A DNA stretch of 64,000 nucleotides from Natrinema marinum (GTDB lineage Archaea > Halobacteriota > Halobacteria > Halobacteriales > Natrialbaceae): NCBI RefSeq assembly GCF_024296685.1, contig NZ_CP100763.1:1364001-1428000 (forward strand), given 5' to 3'. The translations under genes were made by a program, and so were the position numbers. Position 1 is the first letter of the stretch, and every line of letters starts with the position of its first letter. Below are positions 51,291-61,318 of this stretch, piece after piece. The notes below the pieces were generated by a model. That model was not told the DNA's origin, made no database searches, and saw only the letters and a program-made list of their open reading frames with translations.

Positions 51291-53546
51291 ATGGACGAAG
51301 ACGCGCTCGAGTATCACAGGACCGATCCGCCGGGGAAAATCGAGATATCGACGACGAAGCCGACGAACACGCAGCGGGACCTCTCGCTGGCGTACTCGCC
51401 GGGCGTCGCCGCCCCGTGTCTCGAGATCGACGCGGACGAGACCGCGGCCTACAGGTACACGGCGAAGGGGAACCTCGTCGGCGTGATCTCGAACGGCTCG
51501 GCCGTCCTCGGGCTGGGCGATATCGGCGCGCAGGCCTCCAAGCCCGTCATGGAGGGAAAGGGCGTCCTGTTCAAGCGCTTCGCCGACATCGACGTCTTCG
51601 ATATCGAACTCGACCACGATGACCCGGACGCGTTCGTCGAGTCGGTCGCCGCGATGGAGTCGACCTTCGGCGGGATCAACCTCGAGGATATCGCGGCGCC
51701 GCACTGTTTCGAGATCGAGGAACGGCTCCGCGAGCGCCTGTCGATCCCCGTCTTCCACGACGATCAGCACGGTACCGCCATCATCAGCGGCGCGGCGCTG
51801 TTGAACGCAGTCGAAATCTCCGGCAAGGACGTAGCGGAACTCGAGGTCACCTTCGCAGGTGCGGGCGCGGCCGCGGTCGCGACCGCGAAGTTCTACGTCT
51901 CGCTGGGCGTCCCCCGAGAGAACATCACGATGTGCGATATCGACGGGATTCTGACGACGAGCCGAGCGGAATCCGGGGAGCTGAACGAATACAACCGCGA
52001 GTTCGCACAGGACCGTCCCGACGGCGACCTCGCGGACGCGATGGCGGGTGCAGACGTGTTCGTCGGGCTCTCGGCCGGCGGCATCGTCAGTCAGGAGATG
52101 GTTCGATCCATGGCGGCGGATCCGATCATCTTTGCGATGGCCAACCCCGACCCCGAGATCGATTACGAGGCGGCCAAAGCCGCCCGCGACGACACGGTCA
52201 TCATGGCGACGGGACGCTCGGACTTCCCGAACCAGGTCAACAACGTCCTCGGGTTCCCGTTCATCTTCCGCGGCGCGCTCGACGTCCGCGCTACCGAGAT
52301 CAACGAGGAGATGAAGGTCGCGGCGGCGTCGGCGCTCGCGGACCTCGCCAAGCAGGACGTTCCCGACGCCGTGGTCAAAGCCTACGGCGACGAGCCGCTG
52401 CAGTTCGGCCCCGACTACATCATCCCCAAACCGCTTGACGCGCGCGTCCTCTTCGAGGTCGCACCTGCCGTCGCGCGGGCGGCGATCGAGTCGGGCGCGG
52501 CCCGGGTCGAACTCGACGTCGACGAGTACGTCGAGCGCCTCGAGGCCCGCCTGGGCAAGTCCCGCGAGATGATGCGCGTCGTGATCAACAAGGCCAAGTC
52601 CGATCCGAAGCGCATCGCCCTGGCCGAAGGGACCGACGAGACCATCGTGCGGGCGGCGGCCCAGATGTCGGACCGCGGGATCGCGGAGCCGGTCCTGATC
52701 GGCGACGAGGACGACATCCTGACGACGGTCGCGAACCTCGGCCTCGAGTTCGATCCCGACGTCGTCGACCCCGAGCGCGGCGAGTACGGGGCGTACGCCG
52801 AACACCTCTACGAGCGCCGGAATCGCAACGGCGTCACCCGCCGCGAGGCTGCATCGATGATCCGCGACGACGCGGACTACTTCGGCAGCGTCATGGTCGA
52901 TCGCGGCGACGCCGACGCGATGCTGACGGGGCTGACGAACCACTACCCGTCGGCCCTGCGACCCCCGCTGCAGGTGATCGGGACGGCCGACGACGCGGAG
53001 TACGCGGCGGGCGTCTACATGCTCACCTTCAAGAACCGCGTCGTCTTCGTCGCCGACGCGACGGTCAACCAGGCCCCCGACGCAGACGTCCTCGAGGAGG
53101 TCACCCGTCACACCGCGGACCTGGCCCGCCGGTTCGACGTCGAGCCTCGAGCCGCCTTACTCTCGTACTCGGACTTCGGCAGCGTCGACAACGAGGGGAC
53201 GCGCAAACCGCGGGAAGCGGCCCGTCGCCTCCGCGAGGATCCCACTGTCGACTTCCCCGTCGACGGCGAGATGCAGGCCGACACCGCCGTCCTCGAGGAG
53301 ATGCTGACCGGCTCGTACGAGTTTTCGACCCTCGAGAAGCCGGCGAACGTGCTGGTCTTCCCGAACCTCGAGGCCGGTAACATCGGCTACAAGTTGCTGC
53401 AACGGCTCGGCGGTGCCGAGGCGATCGGCCCGATGCTGGTCGGCATGGACGAGCCGGTTCACGTCCTCCAGCGCGGCGACGAGGTCAAAGATATCGTCAA
53501 CCTCGCGGCCGTCGCGACGGTCGACGCGCAGGACGACGGATCCTGA
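51291..53546 (+). CDS. maeB: NADP-dependent malic enzyme with phosphotransacetylase-like domain
   Basis: The enzyme converts malate to pyruvate and CO2 with NADP. The 751-residue protein has the malic-enzyme N-terminal half (about 1-420: SLAYSPGVAAPC, VLGLGDIGAQASKPVMEGK, HDDQHGTAIISGAALLNA) and a phosphotransacetylase-like C-terminal half (about 430-745), the two-part form known from bacteria. The C-terminal half is thought to sense acetyl-CoA rather than catalyse. A TATA-like acttttatc lies about 30 bases upstream. Confidence 0.93.
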   Translation: MDEDALEYHRTDPPGKIEISTTKPTNTQRDLSLAYSPGVAAPCLEIDADETAAYRYTAKGNLVGVISNGSAVLGLGDIGAQASKPVMEGKGVLFKRFADIDVFDIELDHDDPDAFVESVAAMESTFGGINLEDIAAPHCFEIEERLRERLSIPVFHDDQHGTAIISGAALLNAVEISGKDVAELEVTFAGAGAAAVATAKFYVSLGVPRENITMCDIDGILTTSRAESGELNEYNREFAQDRPDGDLADAMAGADVFVGLSAGGIVSQEMVRSMAADPIIFAMANPDPEIDYEAAKAARDDTVIMATGRSDFPNQVNNVLGFPFIFRGALDVRATEINEEMKVAAASALADLAKQDVPDAVVKAYGDEPLQFGPDYIIPKPLDARVLFEVAPAVARAAIESGAARVELDVDEYVERLEARLGKSREMMRVVINKAKSDPKRIALAEGTDETIVRAAAQMSDRGIAEPVLIGDEDDILTTVANLGLEFDPDVVDPERGEYGAYAEHLYERRNRNGVTRREAASMIRDDADYFGSVMVDRGDADAMLTGLTNHYPSALRPPLQVIGTADDAEYAAGVYMLTFKNRVVFVADATVNQAPDADVLEEVTRHTADLARRFDVEPRAALLSYSDFGSVDNEGTRKPREAARRLREDPTVDFPVDGEMQADTAVLEEMLTGSYEFSTLEKPANVLVFPNLEAGNIGYKLLQRLGGAEAIGPMLVGMDEPVHVLQRGDEVKDIVNLAAVATVDAQDDGS

Positions 53547-53597
53547 TCGGCGGATCGACCGCCGTCGTCCGTCGTCGTTCGCGGCGGAACCGGCCGA

Positions 53598-55110
53598 TCA
53601 CAGCCGCTCGAGGGTCCACCGCTGACTCGCGGGGCCGTTCGGCGTTCGCCTGAACGACATCGGCGCCGTCGGCCGTTCCCTGCGCGTCGAGGACGAGCCC
53701 GCTGTTGACGTTCGCGATCGTGAACGTGCCGTCACCGTTGTCCTCGAGGGTCCAGCGCTGCATCGCGCCGCCCCACCAGCTCCATTGGTGGACACTCTGG
53801 CCGTCCGCGGTCGAGCCATCGGGGACGTCGACGGCCGCCCCGCTGTTCTCGTTGATGAGCCGGTACTGGCCGCTCCCGAGGTACTCGACCCACCACTGCT
53901 GGTGCGCGCCGCCGTTCCACGACCACTGAGTGACGTTCGCGCCGTCGCTCGTCGCGGCCTCGTAGACCTCAAGGACCTTCCCCGAGGCCGCGTTCTCGAT
54001 TCGGTAGACGCCGTCAGAAACGGGGCCGGTATCGCCGCTGTGGGGCATGCGGCTCTGGTAACTGGGCGTGCCGTCGCCGGCGACGACCGGCCAGCCGTTC
54101 TCCCACTCGATGCGGTCGGTCATGAGGATGCGGTTCCACGTGCCGTCGACGAACTCCGGCTCCTGATCGTCGTAGGCGTGGTAGAGCATCCACCAGTCGC
54201 CGGCGTCGTCCCGAATCGCGGTGTTGTGGCCGGGAGCCGTGAACCGCCCGTTGCCCGAGAGGACCGCGACGCCGCTGTTGTGTTCGTTGAGATCGCGAAG
54301 ATCCGTCCCGTTCTGGTTGTAGTACGGACCGGTGAACGACGTCGAGCGGCCGACTTCGACCGAATACGTGCTGTCGTACCCCTCACAGCAGTACCCCGTG
54401 GAGTAGAACAGGTAGTAGTAGCCGTCACGCTCGAGGAGGAACGGGGCCTCCCGATGGTCGCCCGCGAGCTGGAACGTCGTTCCGGGGACGTAGTCGGTTC
54501 CGTCGGCCGTCAGTTCGACGCCGTAGAGCCCGTACCAGCTCCCCCACACGATGTACGGCGTGCCGTCGACGACGCGGAACTCCGAGTCGATGGCGTTGGT
54601 CATCCCGAGATCGCTCTCGCGGAAGACCGGCCCCTGATCCGTGAACGGTCCCTCCGGGGAGTCGGCCGTCGCCAGCCCGATACCGGGATCGTTGTTGCTG
54701 CCCCAGACGGAGTACGAGTAGTACAGGTAGTACTGTCCGTTGTAGTAGTTGATGTCGGGGGCCCACAGCGACGCGTCGTCGCTGCGCCAGTCGGGATAGC
54801 TCTCGAAGGCCTCGCCGACGTAGGTCCAGTCGACGAGATCGCTCGAGCGGAGGATCGGCACCATCTCTTCTTCGGACTCCGAATCCTTCTCCATGTTGGA
54901 GGCGTACGCGTAGTACGTCCCGTCGCCGGTTCGGATGACGGTCGGATCGGGAAAGACGCGATCCGGATAGGTCGAGTTGTGGTAATGCGTCCCGCTCTCG
55001 TCGGCCGCGGCGGTCCCGGTCGAGCCGACTGCGGCGGCGACGGCGATCGAACCGGTACCGATCGTTTTGAGAACGTCGCGTCTGCTACGACCATTGCTAT
55101 CGAATAGCAT
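53598..55110 (-). CDS. Tat-exported GH43 arabinanase-like enzyme with ricin-type domain, frameshifted at the 3' end
   Basis: A Tat signal at residues 9-36 (SRRDVLKTIGTGS) is followed by a five-bladed GH43 domain (about 38-350) with catalytic-type residues in PDPTVIR, WAPDINYY, NAIDSEF and HREAPFLLE, and a ricin-type beta-trefoil (about 365 to the end). The frame turns into Arg-rich nonsense after GADVVQAN and would run into the convergent malic enzyme gene to 53497. Removing one C (plus 53641-53642) restores NGPASQRWTLERL and a stop at 53598-53600, giving 503 residues. It cuts arabinan outside the cell, by family. Confidence 0.85.
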
Positions 55111-55385
55111 GCGTACTGCTAGTCAATAGATCGTACAATAAATGTTATGATTATTTAATTTGGTCTTATATCTACGAGGGAGAATACATTCGATGAATTC
55201 CGAGAGCGGCTCCGCCGATATCGTCGCGCTCGAGGTTCTTCTACTGGACGACGATCGCCGGTTACTCGAGTCGATCCGTCGCGACGAACGCTCTGCCGAA
55301 GACGACCGTCGAGCGCCGGCTCGCGGTACCGGTCGGCGCCGGTCGAATCACGCCGTCCGTGATCAGCGAGTGAGAGGGCACATCG

Positions 55386-56924
55386 CTACACCGGATCGAA
55401 CGTCCATTTCTGGTTGTCACCGCCCCACCAGTCGTACTGGATCACGGTGGCGCCGTCGGACGTCGAGGAGTCCTCGACGTCGGCGACCCGACCGCTGTGC
55501 TCGGCCACCAGTCGGTACGTGCCGTCGCCGTTGTCGACGACGTTCCAACGCTGACACGGGTGGCCGGAGCGTTCCCACTGCTGGACGGTCGCCCCGTTTC
55601 CGTAGTCGGCGCCGGCGACCTCGAGGTACAGGCCGCTGTTGACGTTCGTGATGTCGTAGGTGCCGTCTCGGTTCTGGGAGAGGGTCCACTGCTGGCAGGT
55701 ACAGCCGGTGTCCGCGTACTGGCGGACATCGTCGCCGTTCGCTGTGCCAGCGTTGGCGACCTCGAGCAACTTCCCGCTGTTGACGTTCGCGATTCGGTAG
55801 GTACCCTCGGCGAGGGGGCCGGACACCGGTCCGCTGCAGTCGCTCGCGTTGCCGGGCCGCCCGGCCGTCGTGCTCGGCGTGTTGGTACACCCGACGACCG
55901 GCCAGTCGTCTTCCCACGTGATTCGGTCCATCATGAGGACGCGCCGCGGGACGCCGTCGACGAAGCCGCCGTCCTGTCGGTCGTACGCGTGGTAGATGGT
56001 CCACAGCGATCCGTCGTCGTAGGTGATGACGTCGCCATGACCCGGCCCGGGGAAGCGCCGATTCCCAGTCAGGATCGGCACCCCCTTGTTGTTGACGTCA
56101 CGATCGAGTAGGTTCGTCCCGTTCTGGTTGTAGTAGGGACCGAAGAACGATGTCGATCGGCCGACTTCGTACTCGTAGGTGCTCGAGAGCCCGTCGCAGC
56201 AACTGCCCGTCGAGACGATGAGGTAGTGGTAGCCGTTCGCCTCGACGTGCGTCGTCCCCTCGTAGGCGTCGCCTGCCACCTGCGTCTGCGTCGACATATC
56301 GTAGCTCTGTAAGTCAGAACTCAATTCGCCGACGTAGATACCCTGAAAGCTGCCCCAGAACAGGTACGACGTGCCGTCGTGTTCGGCGAAGTACGCGTCG
56401 ATGGTGCCGCCGCCCGTCTCGTTGTCGCCGATGATTTGCCCGTGGTCGGTGAACGGTCCGGTCGGCGAACTCGAGGTGGCCAGGCCGATGCCGAACTCGC
56501 CGCTCTCCCACGGCCGGGGCGACAGCGAGTAGAACAGCTTCCACTCGCCGTCGTAGTAGTGGATGTCGGGCGCCCAGATCGAGCCGTAGGTCCACCCCGG
56601 CCGGGAATCGAACGCCTCTCCCTCGTAGGTCCAGTCGACAAGGTTCGTCGACGAGAGGACCGGGATCAGCAACTCCTCGGAGTCGTTTGACCCGTCGTCC
56701 CGGTTCATGTTGGTGCCGTAGGCGTAGTAGGTGCCGTCGGGCGCCCGGTGGATCGTCGGGTCGGGGAAGTGGGGCTCGTACAGGGGATTGTGGTAATGTG
56801 TCGCACTCTCGTCGGCGCCAACGGAGCCGCTCATTCCCGCCGCGCCGGCCGTCGTGAGCGCGCCGATACCGATCGTTTGCAGCACTGTTCGTCGATCGAA
56901 ATCATCCTTGTGACCATTCGGCAT
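55386..56924 (-). CDS. Tat-exported GH43 arabinanase-like enzyme with ricin-type domain
   Basis: This 512-residue relative of the next gene is complete. A Tat signal (DRRTVLQTIGIG, about 9-38), GH43 domain (about 40-350: HFPDPTIHR, WAPDIHYYDG, TIDAYF, and GHGDVITYDD with the His) and C-terminal ricin-type domain with QxW repeats (YLEVAG, QQWTLSQ, QKWTFDP) are visible. The general-acid Glu sits in YEGTTHVEANG. I chose ATG 56924, at which the Tat leader is normal; an in-frame start at 56981 only extends it. A 275-base spacer separates the two GH43 genes, with AT-rich bases at 55111-55190 (promoter of the next gene). Confidence 0.88.
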   Translation of the reverse strand: MPNGHKDDFDRRTVLQTIGIGALTTAGAAGMSGSVGADESATHYHNPLYEPHFPDPTIHRAPDGTYYAYGTNMNRDDGSNDSEELLIPVLSSTNLVDWTYEGEAFDSRPGWTYGSIWAPDIHYYDGEWKLFYSLSPRPWESGEFGIGLATSSSPTGPFTDHGQIIGDNETGGGTIDAYFAEHDGTSYLFWGSFQGIYVGELSSDLQSYDMSTQTQVAGDAYEGTTHVEANGYHYLIVSTGSCCDGLSSTYEYEVGRSTSFFGPYYNQNGTNLLDRDVNNKGVPILTGNRRFPGPGHGDVITYDDGSLWTIYHAYDRQDGGFVDGVPRRVLMMDRITWEDDWPVVGCTNTPSTTAGRPGNASDCSGPVSGPLAEGTYRIANVNSGKLLEVANAGTANGDDVRQYADTGCTCQQWTLSQNRDGTYDITNVNSGLYLEVAGADYGNGATVQQWERSGHPCQRWNVVDNGDGTYRLVAEHSGRVADVEDSSTSDGATVIQYDWWGGDNQKWTFDPV

Positions 56925-57070
56925 GGCGAATGGTAAGCCATCGGTGTCGAACTTATATCTTTTGCCGAGTGTTAACAGCAACCATATCTCCCTCTGAAAC
57001 GGAAAAAGAGTGCGTCACGGTCGATACAGACTCTCGCGTCGATGGGCGCGTTCTCCGCCACCGTCGCGAG

Positions 57071-58144
57071 TTACTCGAGCGCGACCGTGTCACCTCGCTC
57101 CGCGGAGTCGTGGAGGGCTTCGATGATCCGCATATCTTGCAGGCCGTGTCGCCCGTCCGGGTAGAGATCGCCGTCGCCGAGGAGCCGATCCGCGAAGTAG
57201 TCGAACTCCTCTTTCATCTCGCGCTCGGCGTCGAAACTCCCGTGTTCGACGGTAACCGACACGTCCCCGCGCGAGAGGTGCAGCGAACACTCCCCGTGGA
57301 ACGCCGGCCGGAGTTCGATCTGTCCCTCGGTTCCCGTGAGCTTGAGGTGGGTGTCCTCGTGAGCGTGCTGACTCGAGGTCGAGAGCATCTGTACGTCGTC
57401 TTCGAAGATCAGCAGCGACGAAGATCGTTCGTCGGGAACGTCGGCGAACGCCTCGTGATTCGAGACCATCTCGGCCTGAACGCTGACGGGGTCGCGCCGG
57501 AGCAGGAACCGCGTCGTGTTGATCGAGTAGATGCCCAGATCCATCACCGAGGTGCCGTAGCCGCTCAGGTCGGCGTCGAGGCGCCACTGGTCGGGATCGG
57601 GGATCATCTCGAGCAGCGGCTGGGTGTTGTGGCCGTAAACCGACACGGGCTCCCCGAGGAAGCCGTCGGCGATCAGTTCGCGGGCTCGTCGTACCGCCGG
57701 ATCGGTCTGCATCCGGTAGGCGATCATCAGCGGGACGCCCGCGGCGTCGCAGGTTTCGACCATTTCCTCAGCCCGCTCGACGGTCGCTTCCATCGGCTTC
57801 TCGCAGAGGACCGCCTTGTCAAGTTCGGCCGCGGTCTCGGCATACTCGAGGTGGTAGGCGTTGGGCGTGCCGACGTAGACGGCGTCGTACTCGTCGGCGG
57901 CCGCACCGTCGTGGAACTCGTCGTAGCTGATGCCGTTCGGAACGCCGTTCTCGTCGGCGAGCCGGGTCGCCTTCTCGGTCGAGCTACTGACGAGGGTCGT
58001 CACCTCGCCCAGTTCCGACGATTCGATCGCCGGGAGGGCGACGTCGATCGTCCACCAGCCCAGCCCGATCAGGGCGTATCTTACGGTCCCGCTCTCCGTC
58101 GTCTGCCACGTTCGATCCTCGTAGCTGTCGATCCAGTCGCGCAT
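57071..58144 (-). CDS. xacA: D-xylose/L-arabinose dehydrogenase (Gfo/Idh/MocA family)
   Basis: The 357-residue protein oxidises pentose to pentonate (lactone) with NADP, first step of the haloarchaeal oxidative pentose route. It has a Rossmann start RYALIGLGWWTIDVALPA, the family motif VLCEKPMEAT (the Lys proton-transfer site), and long matches in DPDQWRLD and AVRRARELI to Haloferax xylose dehydrogenase, as remembered. ATG 58144 is chosen; the in-frame start at 58273 adds an Arg-rich leader. It is followed by GH43 genes in the same direction and may be under the same pentose control. Confidence 0.85.
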   Translation of the reverse strand: MRDWIDSYEDRTWQTTESGTVRYALIGLGWWTIDVALPAIESSELGEVTTLVSSSTEKATRLADENGVPNGISYDEFHDGAAADEYDAVYVGTPNAYHLEYAETAAELDKAVLCEKPMEATVERAEEMVETCDAAGVPLMIAYRMQTDPAVRRARELIADGFLGEPVSVYGHNTQPLLEMIPDPDQWRLDADLSGYGTSVMDLGIYSINTTRFLLRRDPVSVQAEMVSNHEAFADVPDERSSSLLIFEDDVQMLSTSSQHAHEDTHLKLTGTEGQIELRPAFHGECSLHLSRGDVSVTVEHGSFDAEREMKEEFDYFADRLLGDGDLYPDGRHGLQDMRIIEALHDSAERGDTVALE

Positions 58145-58793
58145 ATCCGGTTCTACATCCCGATCTGGTAAAAAACGACCGATGTCAACGTGTGACGATC
58201 GTCCACTTCGCGGTCGTGGCACGATCGATCGGACTACCCGCCGATCGAATCGGGCGAGTACACCGTTCGTCAATGCCGAACGAGGGTTCGCGCTCGATTA
58301 GCGGTCGTTCGTCCCGTTCGACTGTGGGGGCCTCGAGAGAGCGTCCGATACCCCTCGAAGGGCTGTTTGCGTCCCGAGACCGACGGTGACGACTCCGTCC
58401 GTGATTGCCGAACGTCTGGATCACTCGAGTGATCATGTCGGCGTCCGCAAATGAGTCGGTCGAAACCGCGAACCGGCCGCCGAGCGGTCGGCATGCCAGA
58501 ATAGACGGACTCTTTTCGCCTCTGAACTACTTTACAACCATATGCCCGTAATGCACCTTCGGCAGCGTGGGACCGAGGGCAGTATTGTTCGCCATTGTAG
58601 GACGAAGCTAATTCCGAAGAAGACGCGGCGCGCTGGGCTGTCGGTACCGGCACATCTCGCAGCACCGCTATCCGCCGTCGCGTGGGGGCGGAGAGAGTTG
58701 CGACTCCGCCGTATCACGTCGGCGGTCGATCGGACGGGGTCCGCGAGAAAAGCGTCGCTTTCGAAGACGGCTCGAGCCGTTCCGGTTCGGGCT
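58145..58793. other. 649-base spacer upstream of xacA
   Basis: The region holds a perfect 16-base palindrome GATCACTCGAGTGATC at 58419-58434. AT-rich bases at 58535-58548 (actttacaaccatatg) also occur. Neither is placed where a TATA box for xacA would be. The minus-strand frames are Arg-rich and look like chance. No gene is seen. Confidence 0.45.
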
Positions 58794-60233
58794 TCAGTAG
58801 TTGTCGTAGACCGTCTTGCTGATCGTGTAGAAGTCCAGTCCGGCGTCGCCCTGCTCGCGGTAGGTCTCGCTCGAGGAGTCTTTCATCCCGCCGAAGGGGA
58901 CGTGGAGCTCGAGGCCGGTGGTCTTCTCGTTGACCTTGACGACGCCGGCCTCGATCTCGTCGACGAAGCGGTTGGCCTCAGTGTGGTCGTCGGTGACGAC
59001 GCTCGCGGAGAGCCCGAAGTCGACGTCGTTGGCGACGGCCAGCGCCTCGTCGAAGTCGCTCACCGGAATGACCGCGAGCACCGGGCCGAAGACCTCCTCC
59101 TGGGCGATGCGCATCTCGGCGTCGACGTCCGAGAAGACTGCGGGCTCGACGAAGTAGCCCTCGCGGTCGAGCGTCGACCCGCCGTACGCGAGGGTCGCCC
59201 CCTCCTCCTGCGCGATGTCGATGTACCCGAGCGTACTCGCGAGTTCGGATTCGCTGACGTGAGGGCCCATACCGGGATCATCGAGGCCGTGACCGTGGTC
59301 GATCGCCGCGGCGCGGTCGACGACGGCGTCGACGAACTCGTCGTAGACGTCCTCGTGGACGATCGCACGCGAGGCCGCGGTACACGCCTGGCCGGTCACG
59401 CCGAACGCGCCGCCGGCGACGATCTCCGCCGCTTCCTCGACATCCGCGCTGTCGCTGACGACCGTCGGGTTCTTGCCGCCCATCTCGAGTTGCACGCGCT
59501 TGCCGTCCTCGGTCGCGGTGTCGTAGACGGTGTTACCGACCTTGGTGCTACCGGTAAAGGAGACGGCGTCGACGGCCTCGTGGCTCGCGATCGTGCTGCC
59601 GACCGCATTGCCGGGCCCGGTGACGACGTTGAGCACGCCGTCGGGGAGGCCGGCTTCAGCGAGCGCTGCGGCCATCTCGTGGACGACGCCGGGCGCGAGC
59701 GAGGCGGGCTTGATGACGACGGCGTTGCCCGCCGCGAGCGCGGGGGCAATCTTCCAGGCCGGGATGGCGATGGGGTAGTTCCACGGCGTGATCAGGCCCG
59801 CGACGCCGAGGGGCTCGTTTTTCGTGTAGAGGTTCGTATCGCGTGCGCTCGAGCTCTTGACCGTGCCGCCGAGGTCGCTGGCCTTCGCACCGTAGTAGTG
59901 GAAGATGTCGATCGCGCGCTGTACTTCGCCGCCGGCCTCGCTTCGGGTCTTCCCCTCCTCGCGGACGAGCAGTTCGGTCAGGTCGTCCTTTCGCTGGTCT
60001 AACAGCGAGCCCGCGGTCGTGAGGATCCGACCGCGCTCGGGACCCGGCGTCGCCCCCCACTCGTCGCTCGCGTCGCGGGCCGCCTCGATCGCCCGCTCGG
60101 CGTCGTCCGCGTCGGACTGGGGATAGGTCGCAACGACCTCCGCGGGGTTCGCGGGGTCGGTCGTCTCGAAGGTGTCGCCGGTATGCGATTCGCGCCACTC
60201 GCCGCTAACGTAGTTCAGCCGCTGGTCTGGCAT
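58794..60233 (-). CDS. xacF: Alpha-ketoglutarate semialdehyde dehydrogenase
   Basis: The enzyme oxidises 2,5-dioxopentanoate to alpha-ketoglutarate, the last step of oxidative pentose degradation. The 479-residue protein has ALDH motifs: PWNYPIAIPAWKIAPALAAGN, SFTGSTKVGN, LEMGGKNP (Glu general base) and the catalytic Cys in GVTGQACTA. The match to Haloferax XacF is by context with xacA and xacE, and by the family-typical ALAEAGLPDGVLNVVTG. It is divergent from xacE across 110 bases, so both could share a regulator. Confidence 0.87.
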   Translation of the reverse strand: MPDQRLNYVSGEWRESHTGDTFETTDPANPAEVVATYPQSDADDAERAIEAARDASDEWGATPGPERGRILTTAGSLLDQRKDDLTELLVREEGKTRSEAGGEVQRAIDIFHYYGAKASDLGGTVKSSSARDTNLYTKNEPLGVAGLITPWNYPIAIPAWKIAPALAAGNAVVIKPASLAPGVVHEMAAALAEAGLPDGVLNVVTGPGNAVGSTIASHEAVDAVSFTGSTKVGNTVYDTATEDGKRVQLEMGGKNPTVVSDSADVEEAAEIVAGGAFGVTGQACTAASRAIVHEDVYDEFVDAVVDRAAAIDHGHGLDDPGMGPHVSESELASTLGYIDIAQEEGATLAYGGSTLDREGYFVEPAVFSDVDAEMRIAQEEVFGPVLAVIPVSDFDEALAVANDVDFGLSASVVTDDHTEANRFVDEIEAGVVKVNEKTTGLELHVPFGGMKDSSSETYREQGDAGLDFYTISKTVYDNY

Positions 60234-60313
60234 ACGTACGGAGGTCGTTCCGTTCGCTCATAATTCTTGCCGTTCCGACGCTTCCCGCCAGTGGACCGTC
60301 CGGGGACGAGACA

Positions 60314-60320
60314 TTTATAA
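60314..60320 (+). promoter_or_regulatory. TATA box of xacE
   Basis: tttataa is centred 27 bases before ATG 60344, which decides this start over the ATG at 60320 that lies within the box itself. Confidence 0.6.
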
Positions 60321-60343
60321 TGAATCGGGTAGTTGATGGGTGC

Positions 60344-61210
60344 ATGCGGTATCAGCGCCTATCCACTGGCGACCAGTATAGACTGATCGCTGTCGATGAC
60401 GACACAGCGTACGACCTGACGGCCGTCAAACCACGACTGGACGAGTTCGGAGAACTCGCCGCAGCGGCGGACCTCGCGGGGGTCGGGATCGACGACGTGG
60501 CGAGCGAACTCACGGCCGAGGCACCGACGATCCCGCGGGATTCGCTCACCGACGGAACGCTGCCGGTCGTGCCGGAGGAAGTCTGGGCGGCGGGAGTCAC
60601 CTACGAGATCAGCGAAGAGGCCCGCGAGGCCGAAAGCGGGATGCCGGAAATGTACCTCCACGCCTACGAGGCCGAGCGGCCGGAGATATTCTTCAAAGCG
60701 ACGCCGAGCCGGACGGTCGGTCCCGGCGAGGCGGTCGGGATCCGAGCCGATTCCTCGTGGGACGTTCCCGAACCGGAACTCGGCATCGTCCTCTACGACG
60801 GCTCGGTCGTCGGCTACACGATCGGCAACGACATGAGCAGCCGCGAGATCGAGGGCGAGAACCCGCTGTATCTGCCCCAGGCGAAGATGTACGAGCGGTG
60901 TTGCTCGATCGGCCCCTGTATCGCCTCCGCCGCCGAGGTCGGCGACCCACACGAACTGACGATGTCGATGGAGATCACGCGAGACGGCGAGACCCTATAC
61001 GACGGCGAGACATCGATCGGCAACATGGCTCGCACCTGTGACGAACTGGTCGAGTACTGGCGAGACCACGACGTCGTCCCCGAACTCGGTGTCCTGCTCA
61101 CCGGCACTTCGCTGGTCCCGGACGACGGCTTCACCCTCCGTCCCGACGACGAGGTCCGCATCGCGATCGACGAGATCGGCGAACTCGCGAATCCGGTCGT
61201 CGAAGTCTGA
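60344..61210 (+). CDS. xacE: 2-keto-3-deoxypentonate dehydratase (fumarylacetoacetate hydrolase fold)
   Basis: This 288-residue FAH-fold protein has the family motifs in the second half: the metal-binding DVPEPELGIVL (Glu ligands), YTIGNDMSSREIEGENPLYLPQAKMYERCC and IGPCIA. In the pentose route it converts 2-keto-3-deoxyxylonate or -arabinonate to 2,5-dioxopentanoate. Start 60344 is set by the TATA box. The neighbouring dehydrogenase and importer support the assignment; the FAH fold itself is broad. Confidence 0.86.
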   Translation: MRYQRLSTGDQYRLIAVDDDTAYDLTAVKPRLDEFGELAAAADLAGVGIDDVASELTAEAPTIPRDSLTDGTLPVVPEEVWAAGVTYEISEEAREAESGMPEMYLHAYEAERPEIFFKATPSRTVGPGEAVGIRADSSWDVPEPELGIVLYDGSVVGYTIGNDMSSREIEGENPLYLPQAKMYERCCSIGPCIASAAEVGDPHELTMSMEITRDGETLYDGETSIGNMARTCDELVEYWRDHDVVPELGVLLTGTSLVPDDGFTLRPDDEVRIAIDEIGELANPVVEV

Positions 61211-61318
61211 GCCCGCAGCGGCGAACTGAATCCCTTTCTAGAGTCACTCGAGCGACGTTCGCTGCCGATCGTCTCGTCGGAACGGAGCGTACCGCGAAAA
61301 ACAGCGCGACGCGACGGT

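Noticed and set aside
55193-55642. Plus-strand frame beginning MNSESGSADIVALEVLLLDDD with a TATA-like box before it
   Set aside because: Only the first 40 residues look coding. The rest is Arg-rich and overlaps the GH43 gene in antisense. I could not support a gene.
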